A stretch of DNA of 64,000 nucleotides from Cytobacillus firmus (GCF_023612095.1 NZ_CP086235.1:3855501-3919500), one strand, 5' to 3'. Numbered from the stretch's first letter, positions 16,875 through 25,722 are shown. Translations and numbers: made by a program. The notes: generated by a model not told the origin, from the letters alone.

Positions 16875-17252
16875 TCATTGGCAAACCCCGAGCGGATTCC
16901 CGTCAGGATCAAAGAATGTAAAAAATTTCGTGGTCCCTTCCCCGCCAATTGGATTCACGTCTACACCCTTCTCAAGTAAAAGCTTATGAGTTTCTTCAAT
17001 ATCTTCCGGAATGAAGTTATAATATTTCCCCACGCCAAACTGATTTTCCGGAAACTCCATCGGCTGATGAGGGCTGGTTCTGACAAGGCAGACGACAGTT
17101 TGCGCCTGTTCCCCAATCCGCATGACAGCTGCCTCTTTTTCCATGTAAATCCGCTGAAATCCCAGTATTTCTTCATACCAGCTTGCTGATAGCTCCGGGT
17201 TTTTGACCGGTATAAAGATTCCTTCCACGCCTTTCAGCAGCGGCTTGCTCAT
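16875..17252 (-). CDS. VOC-family (glyoxalase/bleomycin-resistance fold) protein
   Basis: 125 residues from the ATG behind AAAGGAG. Two beta-alpha-beta-beta-beta units can be made out: GVEGIFIPVKNPELSASWYE with LGFQRIYM, and YYNFIPEDIEETHKLLLEKG ending FFTFFDPDGNPLGVCQ. The family includes metal-dependent isomerases, dioxygenases and drug-binding proteins; this short single-domain member cannot be assigned a substrate. Confidence 0.8.
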   Translation of the reverse strand: MSKPLLKGVEGIFIPVKNPELSASWYEEILGFQRIYMEKEAAVMRIGEQAQTVVCLVRTSPHQPMEFPENQFGVGKYYNFIPEDIEETHKLLLEKGVDVNPIGGEGTTKFFTFFDPDGNPLGVCQ

Positions 17253-17376
17253 TAGAATCTCTCCTTTTATATTTGTATGATATTTACCTATTTCCTTAGC
17301 CATCCTATTACTTCTCCCTTTTGTATTATTTTTCCTTTTTAAATTCAGGCTATCTGCTCATTTCTGCAAGAAAAAT

Positions 17377-17398
17377 CGCTCCTGTTTTTGCAGGAGCG
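17377..17398. terminator. GC-rich hairpin
   Basis: CGCTCCTG pairs with CAGGAGCG around a 6-base loop, with a run of A upstream and few T downstream. It would fit a minus-strand terminator, but no gene on that strand ends here. Confidence 0.5.
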
Positions 17399-17404
17399 TT
17401 AGAT

Positions 17405-17520
17405 TTGGACTGGTTCTCTTGTATTCGCGCTTCTTGTGTCCGAAATTGATCCAGGTTCAGACTCTCCCCTCGGCTTTACCTTTTTTCATGTACAAAGTTA
17501 GCTCGTCTTCCGACTCACCC
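17405..17520. repeat. Worn copies of the 52-bp intergenic repeat
   Basis: CGCTTCTTGTGTCCGAAATT, GATCCAGGTTCAGACTC and a further CCGACTC follow in the same order as in the arrays at 9178 and 20448, with weaker identity. Confidence 0.55.
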
Positions 17521-17621
17521 GTACCGATATCCCTTTGTACTGTCCGAACAGGGAGAGCGGGCCCGCTCTGAATACTTTTCCAAATTTTAAGCACTCTAAT
17601 TGTGTATGGGAGGTGAAGGAT

Positions 17622-17771
17622 TTGACGCGTCAGAACAATAAATCAGAGAAACAGAAAACAAATTCCGCAGCAGTCAGCCGTCAGGGTTCAGGATCAGAAT
17701 ATGAAAAAGAGCGTGCCGGGAATGTGGAAGGGTACGGACAGCCCTACCCGGAAAATGGAGCTAAACAATAA
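17622..17771 (+). CDS. Small hydrophilic protein, 49 residues
   Basis: It opens with TTG after GGGAGGTG at good spacing, and ends just before a strong terminator. The protein is highly polar (many Asn, Gln, Lys, Glu, Ser) with AAVSRQGSGSEYEKE and a GYGQPYPENG tail. It has no membrane segment. The composition recalls small spore proteins and the YuzL group of Bacillus, but the likeness is too weak to name it. Confidence 0.6.
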   Translation: MTRQNNKSEKQKTNSAAVSRQGSGSEYEKERAGNVEGYGQPYPENGAKQ

Positions 17772-17780
17772 TGATGGGCA

Positions 17781-17808
17781 AGAGTGAATTAGACGGTTAA
17801 TTCACTCT
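17781..17808. terminator. Bidirectional intrinsic terminator
   Basis: AGAGTGAATTA pairs perfectly with TAATTCACTCT, followed by T-rich sequence. It lies between convergent genes. Confidence 0.85.
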
Positions 17809-17810
17809 TT

Positions 17811-18995
17811 TTATATTGCCTCCACCACTTTGGATGCCTTCTTTGCAGGCTTTTTCCACACAAGGGTTAAACCGATCCCCAAGGCAGTGACGATAGCTGC
17901 GAAATAGTAAGGGTAGTTAATATCGATATCAAACAGCATTCCCCCAATAATAGGTCCGCTGATATTCGCGAGGCTTGTAAACATCGAATTCATTCCGCCC
18001 ACAAATCCCTGTTCATTGCCGGCGATATTGGAAAGATAGGAAGTGATAGCCGGACGGAATAAATCGAATCCCACAAAGACAATGAAGGTTACAAGCAGGA
18101 TCGCAAAATAGGAATGAACAACGGTCATTAAAAACACAAGCAGACCGGATAATAGTAAGCTGTAACGGATCAGTTTGATTTCTCCCCAGATGCGGGTCAG
18201 GCGGTCAAATAGCAGGATTTGCGACACTGCGCCAAAAACCGCCCCGCCCGTTATGACGATTGCAATATCCGCTGGTTTAAAGGCAAACTTGTGATCCACA
18301 AATAAACTAAAGAAGGATTCAAAAGCGGCAAGCCCAAATGAGGCGATAAAAATCAAAATAAAGGCCAAGAGATACTTTGGCTCCAACACACGACTGAAGC
18401 CGCTCTTTCCTGGTTCAGCTCCTTCAATACTTTCCTCATCACGCTCAGGCTCCGTTAATAAAATCATCGAAAGCACCGCTGCAAGTGCACCAAGTCCCCC
18501 CGCAAAGAAAAATGGCATCCGCGTTCCAAACTCTGCTAAAAATCCGCCGATGCCAGGGCCGATGATAAATCCGGTGCTGATGGCAGCTGACATATACCCG
18601 AGTGCCTTCGGGCGGGTTTCAGTCGTGGTAATATCCGCGATAAAGGCTGTAACGACCGGCATAATAAAGGCTGCGCTAATTCTCCCTAAAATTCGTGAAA
18701 AGAACAGAACCTCAATTTCTTTTCCCATCCCGAATAAGAATTCGGATAGGCCAAAAATAAACAGGCCGATAACAATCATGATTTTTCTGCCGAATCGATC
18801 GGCAGCTCTCCCTGCAAACGGGGAAACAATCAGCTGGGCCAAGGCAAATGCGGCTGTTAAATAGCCGATCGTTGTGCCCGTTATTCTCAATTCATTCATC
18901 AGTGTTGGCAGGACAGGAATGACCAGGCCGATTCCCAAAAAGGCAATGAATAAATTCGTCAATAATAATCCTAATGTGATTTTTTGTGTTTTCAT
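17811..18995 (-). CDS. MFS multidrug efflux transporter (Bmr/Blt/NorA type)
   Basis: 394 residues and twelve membrane spans, the size of Bmr, Blt and NorA. Motif A, GRAADRFGRK, lies in the loop after span 2, and GPGIGGFLAEFG (antiporter motif C) in span 5. It should expel hydrophobic cations in exchange for protons. It is divergent from a MerR regulator and has a MerR-type promoter with a 19-base spacer, as blt and bmr do, so drug-induced expression is likely. Confidence 0.88.
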   Translation of the reverse strand: MKTQKITLGLLLTNLFIAFLGIGLVIPVLPTLMNELRITGTTIGYLTAAFALAQLIVSPFAGRAADRFGRKIMIVIGLFIFGLSEFLFGMGKEIEVLFFSRILGRISAAFIMPVVTAFIADITTTETRPKALGYMSAAISTGFIIGPGIGGFLAEFGTRMPFFFAGGLGALAAVLSMILLTEPERDEESIEGAEPGKSGFSRVLEPKYLLAFILIFIASFGLAAFESFFSLFVDHKFAFKPADIAIVITGGAVFGAVSQILLFDRLTRIWGEIKLIRYSLLLSGLLVFLMTVVHSYFAILLVTFIVFVGFDLFRPAITSYLSNIAGNEQGFVGGMNSMFTSLANISGPIIGGMLFDIDINYPYYFAAIVTALGIGLTLVWKKPAKKASKVVEAI

Positions 18996-19046
18996 CTATA
19001 TCAGGCTCCTTACAAAACTGTCAAACTTGATTTTTATATACGATCT

Positions 19047-19077
19047 ACCCTAGTGTATATAGTAACTATATAGTCAA
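19047..19077 (-). promoter_or_regulatory. MerR-type promoter with 19-base spacer for the efflux gene
   Basis: On the minus strand TTGACT (19072-19077) and TAGGGT (19047-19052) are 19 bases apart. The spacer holds ATAGTTACTAT, an inverted repeat centred between the boxes. An overlong spacer with a central dyad is the hallmark of promoters that MerR proteins untwist. Confidence 0.75.
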
Positions 19078-19094
19078 GGGCAGTGATGTAAAAA

Positions 19095-19922
19095 ATGAGT
19101 AAAAAAGACGGAAAATATTTAACGACAGGTGAGTTCGCAAAGCTTTGCAAGGTTAACAAGCAGACCATTTTTTATTACGACCAGATTGGGATTCTGTCAC
19201 CGGTCATGAAAAATGAAAAAGGATACCGCTATTATTCCATTCATCAATTAGAGCTGTTTTTTGTGATTGATTTATTGAAGGATCTTGGCATGTCGCTTAA
19301 CGATATACATCAGTACATGCAAAATAAATCGCCCGAAAGCTTTTTATCCATCATGTACCGGAAAAAAGAAGAGATTGTAAAGAAGCGTCAGGAAATCGAA
19401 ATGAAGGAGAAAATGATTGAAGCCAAAATAGCCATAATGGAAGAGGCCTCCCACCTTAATTTTAACCGGATTACGCTTCAGCGTTTGCCGGAAGCAACCC
19501 TTTATTTAAGCAGAAACATTCAAAATATATCGGACGAAGAGTTTTTAGAGGTCATCTCGGATTTTATTAATGAATTGCAGATCTCGCAGCTTGATTCAGG
19601 CTATCCGATAGGGTCCATAACGAAGCGTGAGCAGGTGCTGAAGAGGGAATACGCCAATTACAGCTATTTGTATATCGAGCAGCCCAATCCAAAGGAAGGC
19701 CATCCCTATTTTCGGGCCGTTAAAGGGGACTTCCTCATCGGCTATCATGTCGGGAGCGAAAAAACGATCGGCGATACGTATAAGCGGTTTTTTTCAGAGA
19801 TGGAACGGCTGGATTTAACCTTGGGAGAGCATGTATTTGAAGAGTACATTTATGATACTGTTGTACGGAATGATAAGGAGCATTATGTTACGAAAATTAT
19901 GATGGAGGTGGACCGGGGGTAG
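19095..19922 (+). CDS. MerR-family regulator (BmrR/BltR-like)
   Basis: 275 residues. The winged helix at residues 7-75 (YLTTGEFAKLCKVNKQTIFY, YDQIGILSP, then GYRYYSIHQ) is typical MerR; a coiled coil follows (about 80-115, ending EEAS). The rest is a GyrI-like effector domain with RLPEATLYLSR and a YIYDTVV segment, as in BmrR, which binds lipophilic cations. It is divergent from the efflux gene and very probably activates it. Confidence 0.85.
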   Translation: MSKKDGKYLTTGEFAKLCKVNKQTIFYYDQIGILSPVMKNEKGYRYYSIHQLELFFVIDLLKDLGMSLNDIHQYMQNKSPESFLSIMYRKKEEIVKKRQEIEMKEKMIEAKIAIMEEASHLNFNRITLQRLPEATLYLSRNIQNISDEEFLEVISDFINELQISQLDSGYPIGSITKREQVLKREYANYSYLYIEQPNPKEGHPYFRAVKGDFLIGYHVGSEKTIGDTYKRFFSEMERLDLTLGEHVFEEYIYDTVVRNDKEHYVTKIMMEVDRG

Positions 19923-19985
19923 GATACGACAATCTTTAATTTGCCCTGCTCATTAGAAGGTGGGGTTCTTCATGTCCAAACAAAA

Positions 19986-20010
19986 AAACAGGCCCATAAA
20001 GAGCCTGTTT
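19986..20010. terminator. Intrinsic terminator
   Basis: AAACAGGC pairs with GCCTGTTT around a 9-base loop. It lies between the convergent MerR and cold shock genes and may serve both. Confidence 0.75.
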
Positions 20011-20026
20011 TGAGTTTGGTTTAAAA

Positions 20027-20227
20027 TTAAGCTTTGCGAACGTTAGCTGCTTGAGCTCCACGCTGGCCTTGCTCAACGTCGAAAGTCACTTCTTGACCTT
20101 CTTCTAGAGATTTGTAGCCTTCGCCTTGGATAGCTGAGAAATGAACGAATACGTCTTCTCCACCTTCACGCTCGATGAATCCGAAGCCTTTTTCACTGTT
20201 AAACCATTTTACTTTACCGTTTTCCAT
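20027..20227 (-). CDS. Cold shock protein, CspA/CspB family
   Basis: 66 residues, the normal size. Both RNA-binding motifs are intact: KGFGFIE (RNP1) and DVFVHFS (RNP2). It binds single-stranded nucleic acid and melts RNA structure at low temperature. The ATG follows AAGGAGG by eight bases; an upstream ATG ten codons earlier spans the ribosome site and is rejected. A probable promoter at 20349-20377 gives a leader of more than 100 bases, as is common for csp genes. Confidence 0.95.
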   Translation of the reverse strand: MENGKVKWFNSEKGFGFIEREGGEDVFVHFSAIQGEGYKSLEEGQEVTFDVEQGQRGAQAANVRKA

Positions 20228-20348
20228 TTTTGTTGCCTCCTTGTGTGTAAACCACACATTGTGTTACTATCCTTGCTCTCAGTGATCATCAAGACGTAAA
20301 GTTATTACTCAAACTATCCTTTACACCGAACAAAAATAATTCTTAATA

Positions 20349-20377
20349 AGCATAACACTTTTCAGAATTATATGCAA
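20349..20377 (-). promoter_or_regulatory. Putative promoter of the cold shock gene, with long leader
   Basis: TTGCAT, 17-base spacer, TATGCT on the minus strand. Transcription would start near 20343, leaving a 5' leader of about 115 bases that may respond to temperature. Confidence 0.5.
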
Positions 20378-20447
20378 GGAACACAATAATTTATTTAATT
20401 TAGAACACTCGAATCCAGCATTCTCCCCTGGTGTGACGCAGGTTTGG

Positions 20448-20690
20448 GTTCGGACTTAAAACTTTCAATTCCTGCTTTTTCTGTCTGAAGTTGCTCCGGG
20501 TTCGTACTCTAAACCCAGGTTTTCCGCTTTCTGTGTCCGAAGTTGCTCCAAGTTCGAACTCTAAACCCAGGTTTCCCGCTTTCTGTGTCCGAAGTTGCTC
20601 CAAGTTCTGACTCTAAACCTAGGTTTCCCGCTTTCTGTGTCCAAGTTCGGACTCTAACTGACGCTCTCCCGTTTCTGTCGAATCAGCTCA
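20448..20690. repeat. Tandem array of the 52-bp repeat, second variant (four units and a tail)
   Basis: Units start with GTTC at 20448, 20500, 20552 and 20604, exactly 52 apart; a shortened one starts at 20645. Shared words are CGCTTTCTGTGTCCGAAGTT and CTCTAAACCCAGG. The period, the GTTC-GACTC opening and TGTGTCCGAAGTTG match the array at 9178, but other positions differ between loci and agree within each locus. Confidence 0.88.
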
Positions 20691-20714
20691 GACTCCAGCA
20701 AAATTCTCCAAAAA

Positions 20715-20743
20715 CAAAGGGCCAGATTCAATCCGACCCTTGG
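20715..20743 (-). terminator. Probable terminator of the Bce-type operon
   Basis: On the minus strand CCAAGGGTC pairs imperfectly (G-U allowed) with GGCCCTTTG, followed by a short T-run. Confidence 0.5.
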
Positions 20744-20751
20744 TCCTTTTA

Positions 20752-22614
20752 TTAAATCACCGCCTGTATCTGCTTCGTATAGAAAAAGCGGACAATGAAG
20801 AAGTAAACAACCTGGATGGCCAGGAAAACACTCAGAACAGCGACTGATTCTTTAAACAGGTTAAAGTAGAACAGGTTCGATAACGCAGTCAGGGCTACAG
20901 CTCCATGGATTAGAGCAACGAGGATCGGCGCGAAAAACAGAATCATCGTCTGTCTGTTTAAGACCTTTTTCAGCTCTCTACCGGTCAGACCCATTTTGGA
21001 AATCGACCTGAACTTTTGTTTGTCTTCATCCAGATCCATGTAAAGCCGGAAGTACAGGAAGCTGCCGGCAGAGACGAAAAAGACAATTCCGATAAACAGG
21101 CCGACAAATAAAATGGGACCGTACCCCTTCATAATCTCATATATTTCATACTCCACAGATGTGATCTCATATCTTGGCAGTTCTTTATACAGCTTTTCAG
21201 AGGCAGCCATTACCCTTTCTTCCCCATCTGTAGCCTGCCAGGCATAATAGCTTTCTTCCCAGGCTGGTTCCGGCAGCTTTTTAAAATCTTCATCTGACAC
21301 AATAAAATAGGAATCTATTGCGGGCAGGGCTTTCGAATGAATAGCTTCTTTCGGCTTCAAAACTGTGCCGGTCGTCAGTTTAATGGTTTCATTCATGAGG
21401 TCCTTCGATTGCCCGAGGTTGGTGCCTTGATACTCCACCACCAGCACTTGTCCTTCTTTTAAAGTAACGGGATCTTCGCCTATAAGGGAGGCAAAACGGT
21501 TAAAATCGGATTGGCTGGCAATCTGAGTGGAACTTCCGCCCACTTCAAAGCTCTGCAATACAGTATGTGCCGATTCGGTTTCAATGTTTTCTTCCTTTAA
21601 TATTCGGTTGATAGACGCAACATTTTTTTCTTCTTGATCTTCACTCGTTTTATAGGAAAACGTTGTGGCATTTTGATTTTTTATGCTCGAAGTCAAAACG
21701 GTCTGAAATCCGAACAGCGTGCCGATTGCACTAAAGGCAACCGTTGAAACCATGGCCACCATGAAAAAAGTTCGCGCATTATCCTTCATGCGGAAAGCCA
21801 AATCCGAAAACAGCAGCATATTCGTCTTAAACCAGAAAACCCGCTCATTCTTCTTTAATCGTCTAATGATAAACACGCTTAATTGCGTAAATAACAGGTA
21901 GGTCCCAATGCAGACAACGATGATTACCGGCACCATGACCGCTACTACCATCACACCTTTTGAGAGTAAGGCAGCTGCATAACCCGCTCCTATTAAAAGG
22001 ACAGCCAGCATCGTTAAGAAAAGATTCGCTTTCGGCTCACCCTTTGACATCTTATTTCCTTTAATTAATTCAATTAGCTTTTTGCTGCGCAGAACATACG
22101 TGACAAACAAGGAGATAAAGAAAAATAAAATAATGAAAGAAAAGAAGGTGATCAGGATGGCCTTCACTGGAAAATAAAAAGACAGAGTCTGCTCAATTAT
22201 CAGCACATTTTCCGCAAGCAGCAAAATCGCCTTTGCAAATACAACGCCGAGGAGAATTCCGCTTAGGGTTGCCAGAAAGCCAATCAGCATATTTTCCAAA
22301 AAAACCATAAGACGGATCTGTTTCATGCTCATGCCCTGGATCATTAATAACCCAAATTCTTTTTTCCGGGACTGCAGAAAAGAACTCATTGAATATAAAA
22401 CAAAAAAGAACGAAAACACATAGATAATTCCGGCAGCTGCATTCATTCCCTTTGTGACGGTTGAGTTCATCGCATCCCCGCTTAATGCCGGATGGTTCGC
22501 AAAAATCGAGAAGGTAAAGAAGACCATGACCGTAAATAAACTGCTGAGGAAGTAGGCAGCATATAAGCGTTTGTTCCGTATTACGTTATTAAACGCGAAC
22601 TGACGAAAGGTCAT
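20752..22614 (-). CDS. BceB-type ABC transporter permease
   Basis: 620 residues from the ATG behind GGGAGGGG. FtsX-like topology: a first membrane helix near residue 20, three more within about 55-200, further spans, then a large extracellular domain of roughly 200 residues (about 320-520) before the last three helices. This loop is the mark of BceB permeases, which detect and free lipid II-cycle intermediates bound by peptide antibiotics. The gene overlaps the ATPase gene by 26 bases. Together with the kinase and regulator upstream it forms one detoxification module. Confidence 0.9.
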   Translation of the reverse strand: MTFRQFAFNNVIRNKRLYAAYFLSSLFTVMVFFTFSIFANHPALSGDAMNSTVTKGMNAAAGIIYVFSFFFVLYSMSSFLQSRKKEFGLLMIQGMSMKQIRLMVFLENMLIGFLATLSGILLGVVFAKAILLLAENVLIIEQTLSFYFPVKAILITFFSFIILFFFISLFVTYVLRSKKLIELIKGNKMSKGEPKANLFLTMLAVLLIGAGYAAALLSKGVMVVAVMVPVIIVVCIGTYLLFTQLSVFIIRRLKKNERVFWFKTNMLLFSDLAFRMKDNARTFFMVAMVSTVAFSAIGTLFGFQTVLTSSIKNQNATTFSYKTSEDQEEKNVASINRILKEENIETESAHTVLQSFEVGGSSTQIASQSDFNRFASLIGEDPVTLKEGQVLVVEYQGTNLGQSKDLMNETIKLTTGTVLKPKEAIHSKALPAIDSYFIVSDEDFKKLPEPAWEESYYAWQATDGEERVMAASEKLYKELPRYEITSVEYEIYEIMKGYGPILFVGLFIGIVFFVSAGSFLYFRLYMDLDEDKQKFRSISKMGLTGRELKKVLNRQTMILFFAPILVALIHGAVALTALSNLFYFNLFKESVAVLSVFLAIQVVYFFIVRFFYTKQIQAVI

Positions 22615-23353
22615 GTGCATCCCCTCCCAGCAGCGAAAGTGTATCGATGATCTTTTGGAAAAAGGCCTGGCGGTTATCGCCGCGGTGTATCTCCGAATAG
22701 AATTTTCCGTCCCGGATGAAAATGACCCGGTTGCAATAGCTCGCTGCCTGCGCATCGTGTGTGACAAGCATCATGGTGGTCTTCTCCGTTTGATTAATCG
22801 ATTCAAGCATCTCCATAACATCCTTGGAAGACTTGGAATCCAGATTTCCTGTCGGTTCATCTGCCAAAAGCAGCTTAGGCGTGTGGATCATCGCTCTAGC
22901 CACAGCCACTCTTTGCGCCTGTCCCCCGGATATTTCATACGTCCGTTTATTCATAATGCCGGTAATTCCCAGCTTTTCGGCAATTTGATACGCTTTTTCC
23001 TTCATCTCCTTCACTTTTTTCCCATCTAATGTCAGCGGGAGGACCATATTTTCTTCAACCGTCAAGGTATGAAGCAGGTTGAAGTCCTGGAAGACAAATC
23101 CCAGTTCACGGCGCCGGAATTGAGCCAGCTCTTCTTTTTTTAAGACATGGGGATTTCTTTCATTAATCAGGATTTCTCCTGTTGTCGGTTCATCAATGGT
23201 GGCAATCATGTTCAGCAGCGTCGTTTTCCCGCTTCCCGAAGGACCCATGATTCCGACAAACTCACCTTCTTCAATCGTTAAGTTAATATCCGTTAGCGCA
23301 CGATAGGCGATCTTTCCTTCATAAATCTTGCTTACCTGTTTCACTTTTAGCAT
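22589..23353 (-). CDS. BceA-type ABC transporter ATPase
   Basis: 254 residues, the exact usual BceA length. Walker A GPSGSGKTT, Q-loop GFVFQDFNLL, signature SGGQAQRVAVARA, Walker B LLLADEPTG and the switch histidine in MLVTHD are all present. The start ATG lies eight bases after AAGGAG. It powers the BceB-like permease next to it. Confidence 0.93.
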   Translation of the reverse strand: MLKVKQVSKIYEGKIAYRALTDINLTIEEGEFVGIMGPSGSGKTTLLNMIATIDEPTTGEILINERNPHVLKKEELAQFRRRELGFVFQDFNLLHTLTVEENMVLPLTLDGKKVKEMKEKAYQIAEKLGITGIMNKRTYEISGGQAQRVAVARAMIHTPKLLLADEPTGNLDSKSSKDVMEMLESINQTEKTTMMLVTHDAQAASYCNRVIFIRDGKFYSEIHRGDNRQAFFQKIIDTLSLLGGDAHDLSSVRV

Positions 23354-23438
23354 CACAAGTTCTCCTTTCACAGTCAGTTGACTTGTGATCAGTATATCTT
23401 CTATACCCTTTTCCAAAAATCGATTTTTCTTTCACTTA

Positions 23439-23456
23439 CCTTACAAGATTGTAAGG
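23439..23456 (-). promoter_or_regulatory. BceR-like operator upstream of the ABC genes
   Basis: CCTTACAATCTTGTAAGG is an 18-bp palindrome that contains TTACA-N4-TGTAA, the binding pattern known for BceR-type regulators. It overlaps the last codons of the kinase gene. A TATACT -10 box lies downstream at 23391-23396, about 40 bases before the ATPase start. Confidence 0.75.
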
Positions 23457-24442
23457 TTCTGTGTTTTTCCGAAAATCAGCCGGAAAAGAGACCCTTCCCC
23501 AAGCGCAGACTCCAGTTCAATCCGATGGCCAAGGTAATCGGCCGCCTCCTTTGTCAAGTACAGCCCCATACCTGTAGATTCTCTGAACTTCCGCCCATTT
23601 TCACCGGTATAAAAAGGTTCAAACACACGGCGCTTGTCCGCCTCTGGAATCCCGGCTCCAAAATCCTTCACTTCTAAGACAGCTTCCCCGTCTTTTTCAT
23701 AAACGGAAATATCAACCCTGCTGCTCTTTCCCCTGGAATACTTGACCGCATTATGGATCAGCTGGGAAAGCATAAAGAACAGCCATTTCTCATCTGTCTC
23801 CACAATTATGTTTTCTTTTTCCTGCAGAAGATTCGGATACACCCCGTTCCGGATATAAAACCGTTTGTTTTCGCCATTTACTTCATGAATGATTTTCGAC
23901 AAGTGTACAGGTTTGATATGAAAATCCTGTTCGATTGTCCGGAGTCTCGCCATATAAAGGATCGTGTTCAAGCCCGTTTTCATCCGGTCTGTTTCTTCCC
24001 GGATGCTGGATGAATCCGGTTCATCCAGGTTTTGCGCAATCAGTTCAATGACAGAAAGCGGTGTTTTCATCTGATGGACCCATTGATCCATGAACTTCAG
24101 GTGCTCATCCTGCCTGGATTCCAGCGCCTTTATTCTCGTTTGATAATGTTTATACTGGTTCTTCAGCAGTTCATCAAGCGCCCTTGAAATGGGGGAGTTT
24201 TCTGTTGTTTGAAAGGAATCGTCAAGAGAAGAAAGCTCATTTGTCAGCCTTTTATAAAACTTGCGGCGGCTAAAATAGTGGTAGGACAGGTAGGACGTGA
24301 GAAAGAATAGGCCGAGAAACATGCCATAGAGAGCCGGCAATAGACGCTGATAGCCATCAAGCCAATAAATAGCCAGAACCACAAAAAATTGAACAATCTG
24401 TACAGCAATTAATAGCGCATGCTCTTTAAAAAATAATTTCAT
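23441..24442 (-). CDS. BceS-type intramembrane-sensing histidine kinase
   Basis: 333 residues. Two membrane helices with a very short outside loop (about residues 8-50) and no sensor domain define intramembrane-sensing kinases, which read the state of their BceAB transporter. The DHp segment LKFMDQWVHQMKTPLSVIEL holds the phosphorylated histidine; the catalytic domain shows QLIHNAVKYSRG (N box), DFGAGIPE (G1) and STGMGLYL (G2). I start at ATG after GGAG; a GTG overlapping the regulator's stop by four bases is also possible. Confidence 0.9.
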   Translation of the reverse strand: MKLFFKEHALLIAVQIVQFFVVLAIYWLDGYQRLLPALYGMFLGLFFLTSYLSYHYFSRRKFYKRLTNELSSLDDSFQTTENSPISRALDELLKNQYKHYQTRIKALESRQDEHLKFMDQWVHQMKTPLSVIELIAQNLDEPDSSSIREETDRMKTGLNTILYMARLRTIEQDFHIKPVHLSKIIHEVNGENKRFYIRNGVYPNLLQEKENIIVETDEKWLFFMLSQLIHNAVKYSRGKSSRVDISVYEKDGEAVLEVKDFGAGIPEADKRRVFEPFYTGENGRKFRESTGMGLYLTKEAADYLGHRIELESALGEGSLFRLIFGKTQNLTIL

Positions 24443-24456
24443 GTCTCTCCAGCCTT

Positions 24457-25146
24457 TCACCAGGTAACAATCAAACGATAACCTGACCCTCTCACGGTTT
24501 CGACCGCTCCTGAAAGCCCAATTGCCTCAAATTTTTTTCTTACCCTCGCCATATTTACATTCAATGTATTTTCATCCACATAAACCTGCTCATCCCACAG
24601 CTTTTCAAGAAGATCCTCACGCCCGGCCACACGCGGGTGCCGTTCCATGAGAATTTCGATAATATCCGCTTCTTTTTTAGACAGCTGGACCGTTTTATCA
24701 CGAAATGTGAGTTCCATTCTTTCCGGAAACAGCTTTAATCCTTCTATCTCTAATATCCGTTCCTGTGCCTGTGAGGCATACTCTCCGTAAGCCCGGCGCA
24801 GCTGGCTGCGGATTTTCGCCATCACAATTTCCGGGTGAAACGGCTTCGTGATAAAATCATCCCCGCCATTTTCAAGCGCCATTACCTGGTCCATCTCCCC
24901 TACCCGGGCGGAAATGAAGATGACCGGACAAATGGATTCCTTCCGGATTTGCCTGCACCAATAATAGCCATCAAAGCTCGGAAGATTGATATCCAAAAGG
25001 ACAAGATCCGGCTTCTGCTTATGAAACTCTGCCATTACATCATCGAACTGTTCCGCAGCCGCAGCCTCGTAGCCATACTTCACTAAATAGGTCTGCAGGT
25101 GCTCCGCAATTTTCGGGTCATCCTCAATAATGAATACTTTCTGCAT
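24457..25146 (-). CDS. BceR-type response regulator (OmpR family)
   Basis: 229 residues. The receiver domain has the acidic pair in IIEDD, the phosphorylated aspartate in VLLDINLPSFDG and the lysine in ITKPF; the C-terminal winged helix ends with VETVRGSGYRLI. The start ATG follows AAAGGAG. It should be phosphorylated by the kinase encoded directly downstream and activate the ABC genes through the palindrome at 23439. Confidence 0.92.
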   Translation of the reverse strand: MQKVFIIEDDPKIAEHLQTYLVKYGYEAAAAEQFDDVMAEFHKQKPDLVLLDINLPSFDGYYWCRQIRKESICPVIFISARVGEMDQVMALENGGDDFITKPFHPEIVMAKIRSQLRRAYGEYASQAQERILEIEGLKLFPERMELTFRDKTVQLSKKEADIIEILMERHPRVAGREDLLEKLWDEQVYVDENTLNVNMARVRKKFEAIGLSGAVETVRGSGYRLIVTW

Positions 25147-25198
25147 CCTCTCACTCCTTTGTCTTAGAAAATTATGCCATAGGGAGAACGTGAAAAAA

Positions 25199-25225
25199 AG
25201 AGCACCATCCAATGGATAGGCGCCC
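25199..25225 (-). terminator. Intrinsic terminator of the nitroreductase gene
   Basis: An imperfect stem (GGCGCCTATCC with GGATGGTGCTC, several G-U or A-C pairs) is followed by seven T on the minus strand. Confidence 0.5.
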
Positions 25226-25236
25226 TATTAAAATGA

Positions 25237-25722
25237 TTATGATAAATGCTTAATCTTCCTGTCAATCGGTGTGCGCTCCTTCGCTTCTGGCACTTCCTCA
25301 GGGAATCCCACTCCCAGAATACCGACTACATCGTAATCATCAGGGACATTTAAAGTCAATCGAGCTTTAGCTGAAGTTCCCAGAGATGACCAGAAGGTGC
25401 CCACTCCTGATTCCCACGCCATCAGCATGAAGTTCTGGATAAAGCAGGATACGGCAGCCATATTCTCTGTTCGTTCCAGAGCTGTTGCTCCATGTTTGGA
25501 CAGAATCGCCAGCACAACGGGGGCACCGCCGAAATCGGTTTTATGATTCAGCTTAGCCCTTGTTTCCGGACCAGCAAATAAAACTTCCCAAGGCTCCGTC
25601 ATTTTATGGTTGGGTGCCATGGTCGCAGCCTCCAGCCAGGACAATATTGCACTATGATCCATTTCATCAGATTTGAACTTTTTTATGTTGCGGCGTGTTG
25701 TAATGATTTTCTCTATATCCAC
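25237..25722 (-). CDS. Nitroreductase-family FMN protein
   Basis: 161 residues, a short NfsA/NfnB-fold member. ITTRRNIKKFKSD near the N-terminus binds FMN phosphate, APNHKMTEPWEVLF is the second cofactor segment, and GILGVGFPEE lies near the end. Such proteins reduce nitro groups, quinones or flavins with NAD(P)H as dimers. The start is GTG with AAGGGG about ten bases upstream. Confidence 0.82.
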   Translation of the reverse strand: MDIEKIITTRRNIKKFKSDEMDHSAILSWLEAATMAPNHKMTEPWEVLFAGPETRAKLNHKTDFGGAPVVLAILSKHGATALERTENMAAVSCFIQNFMLMAWESGVGTFWSSLGTSAKARLTLNVPDDYDVVGILGVGFPEEVPEAKERTPIDRKIKHLS

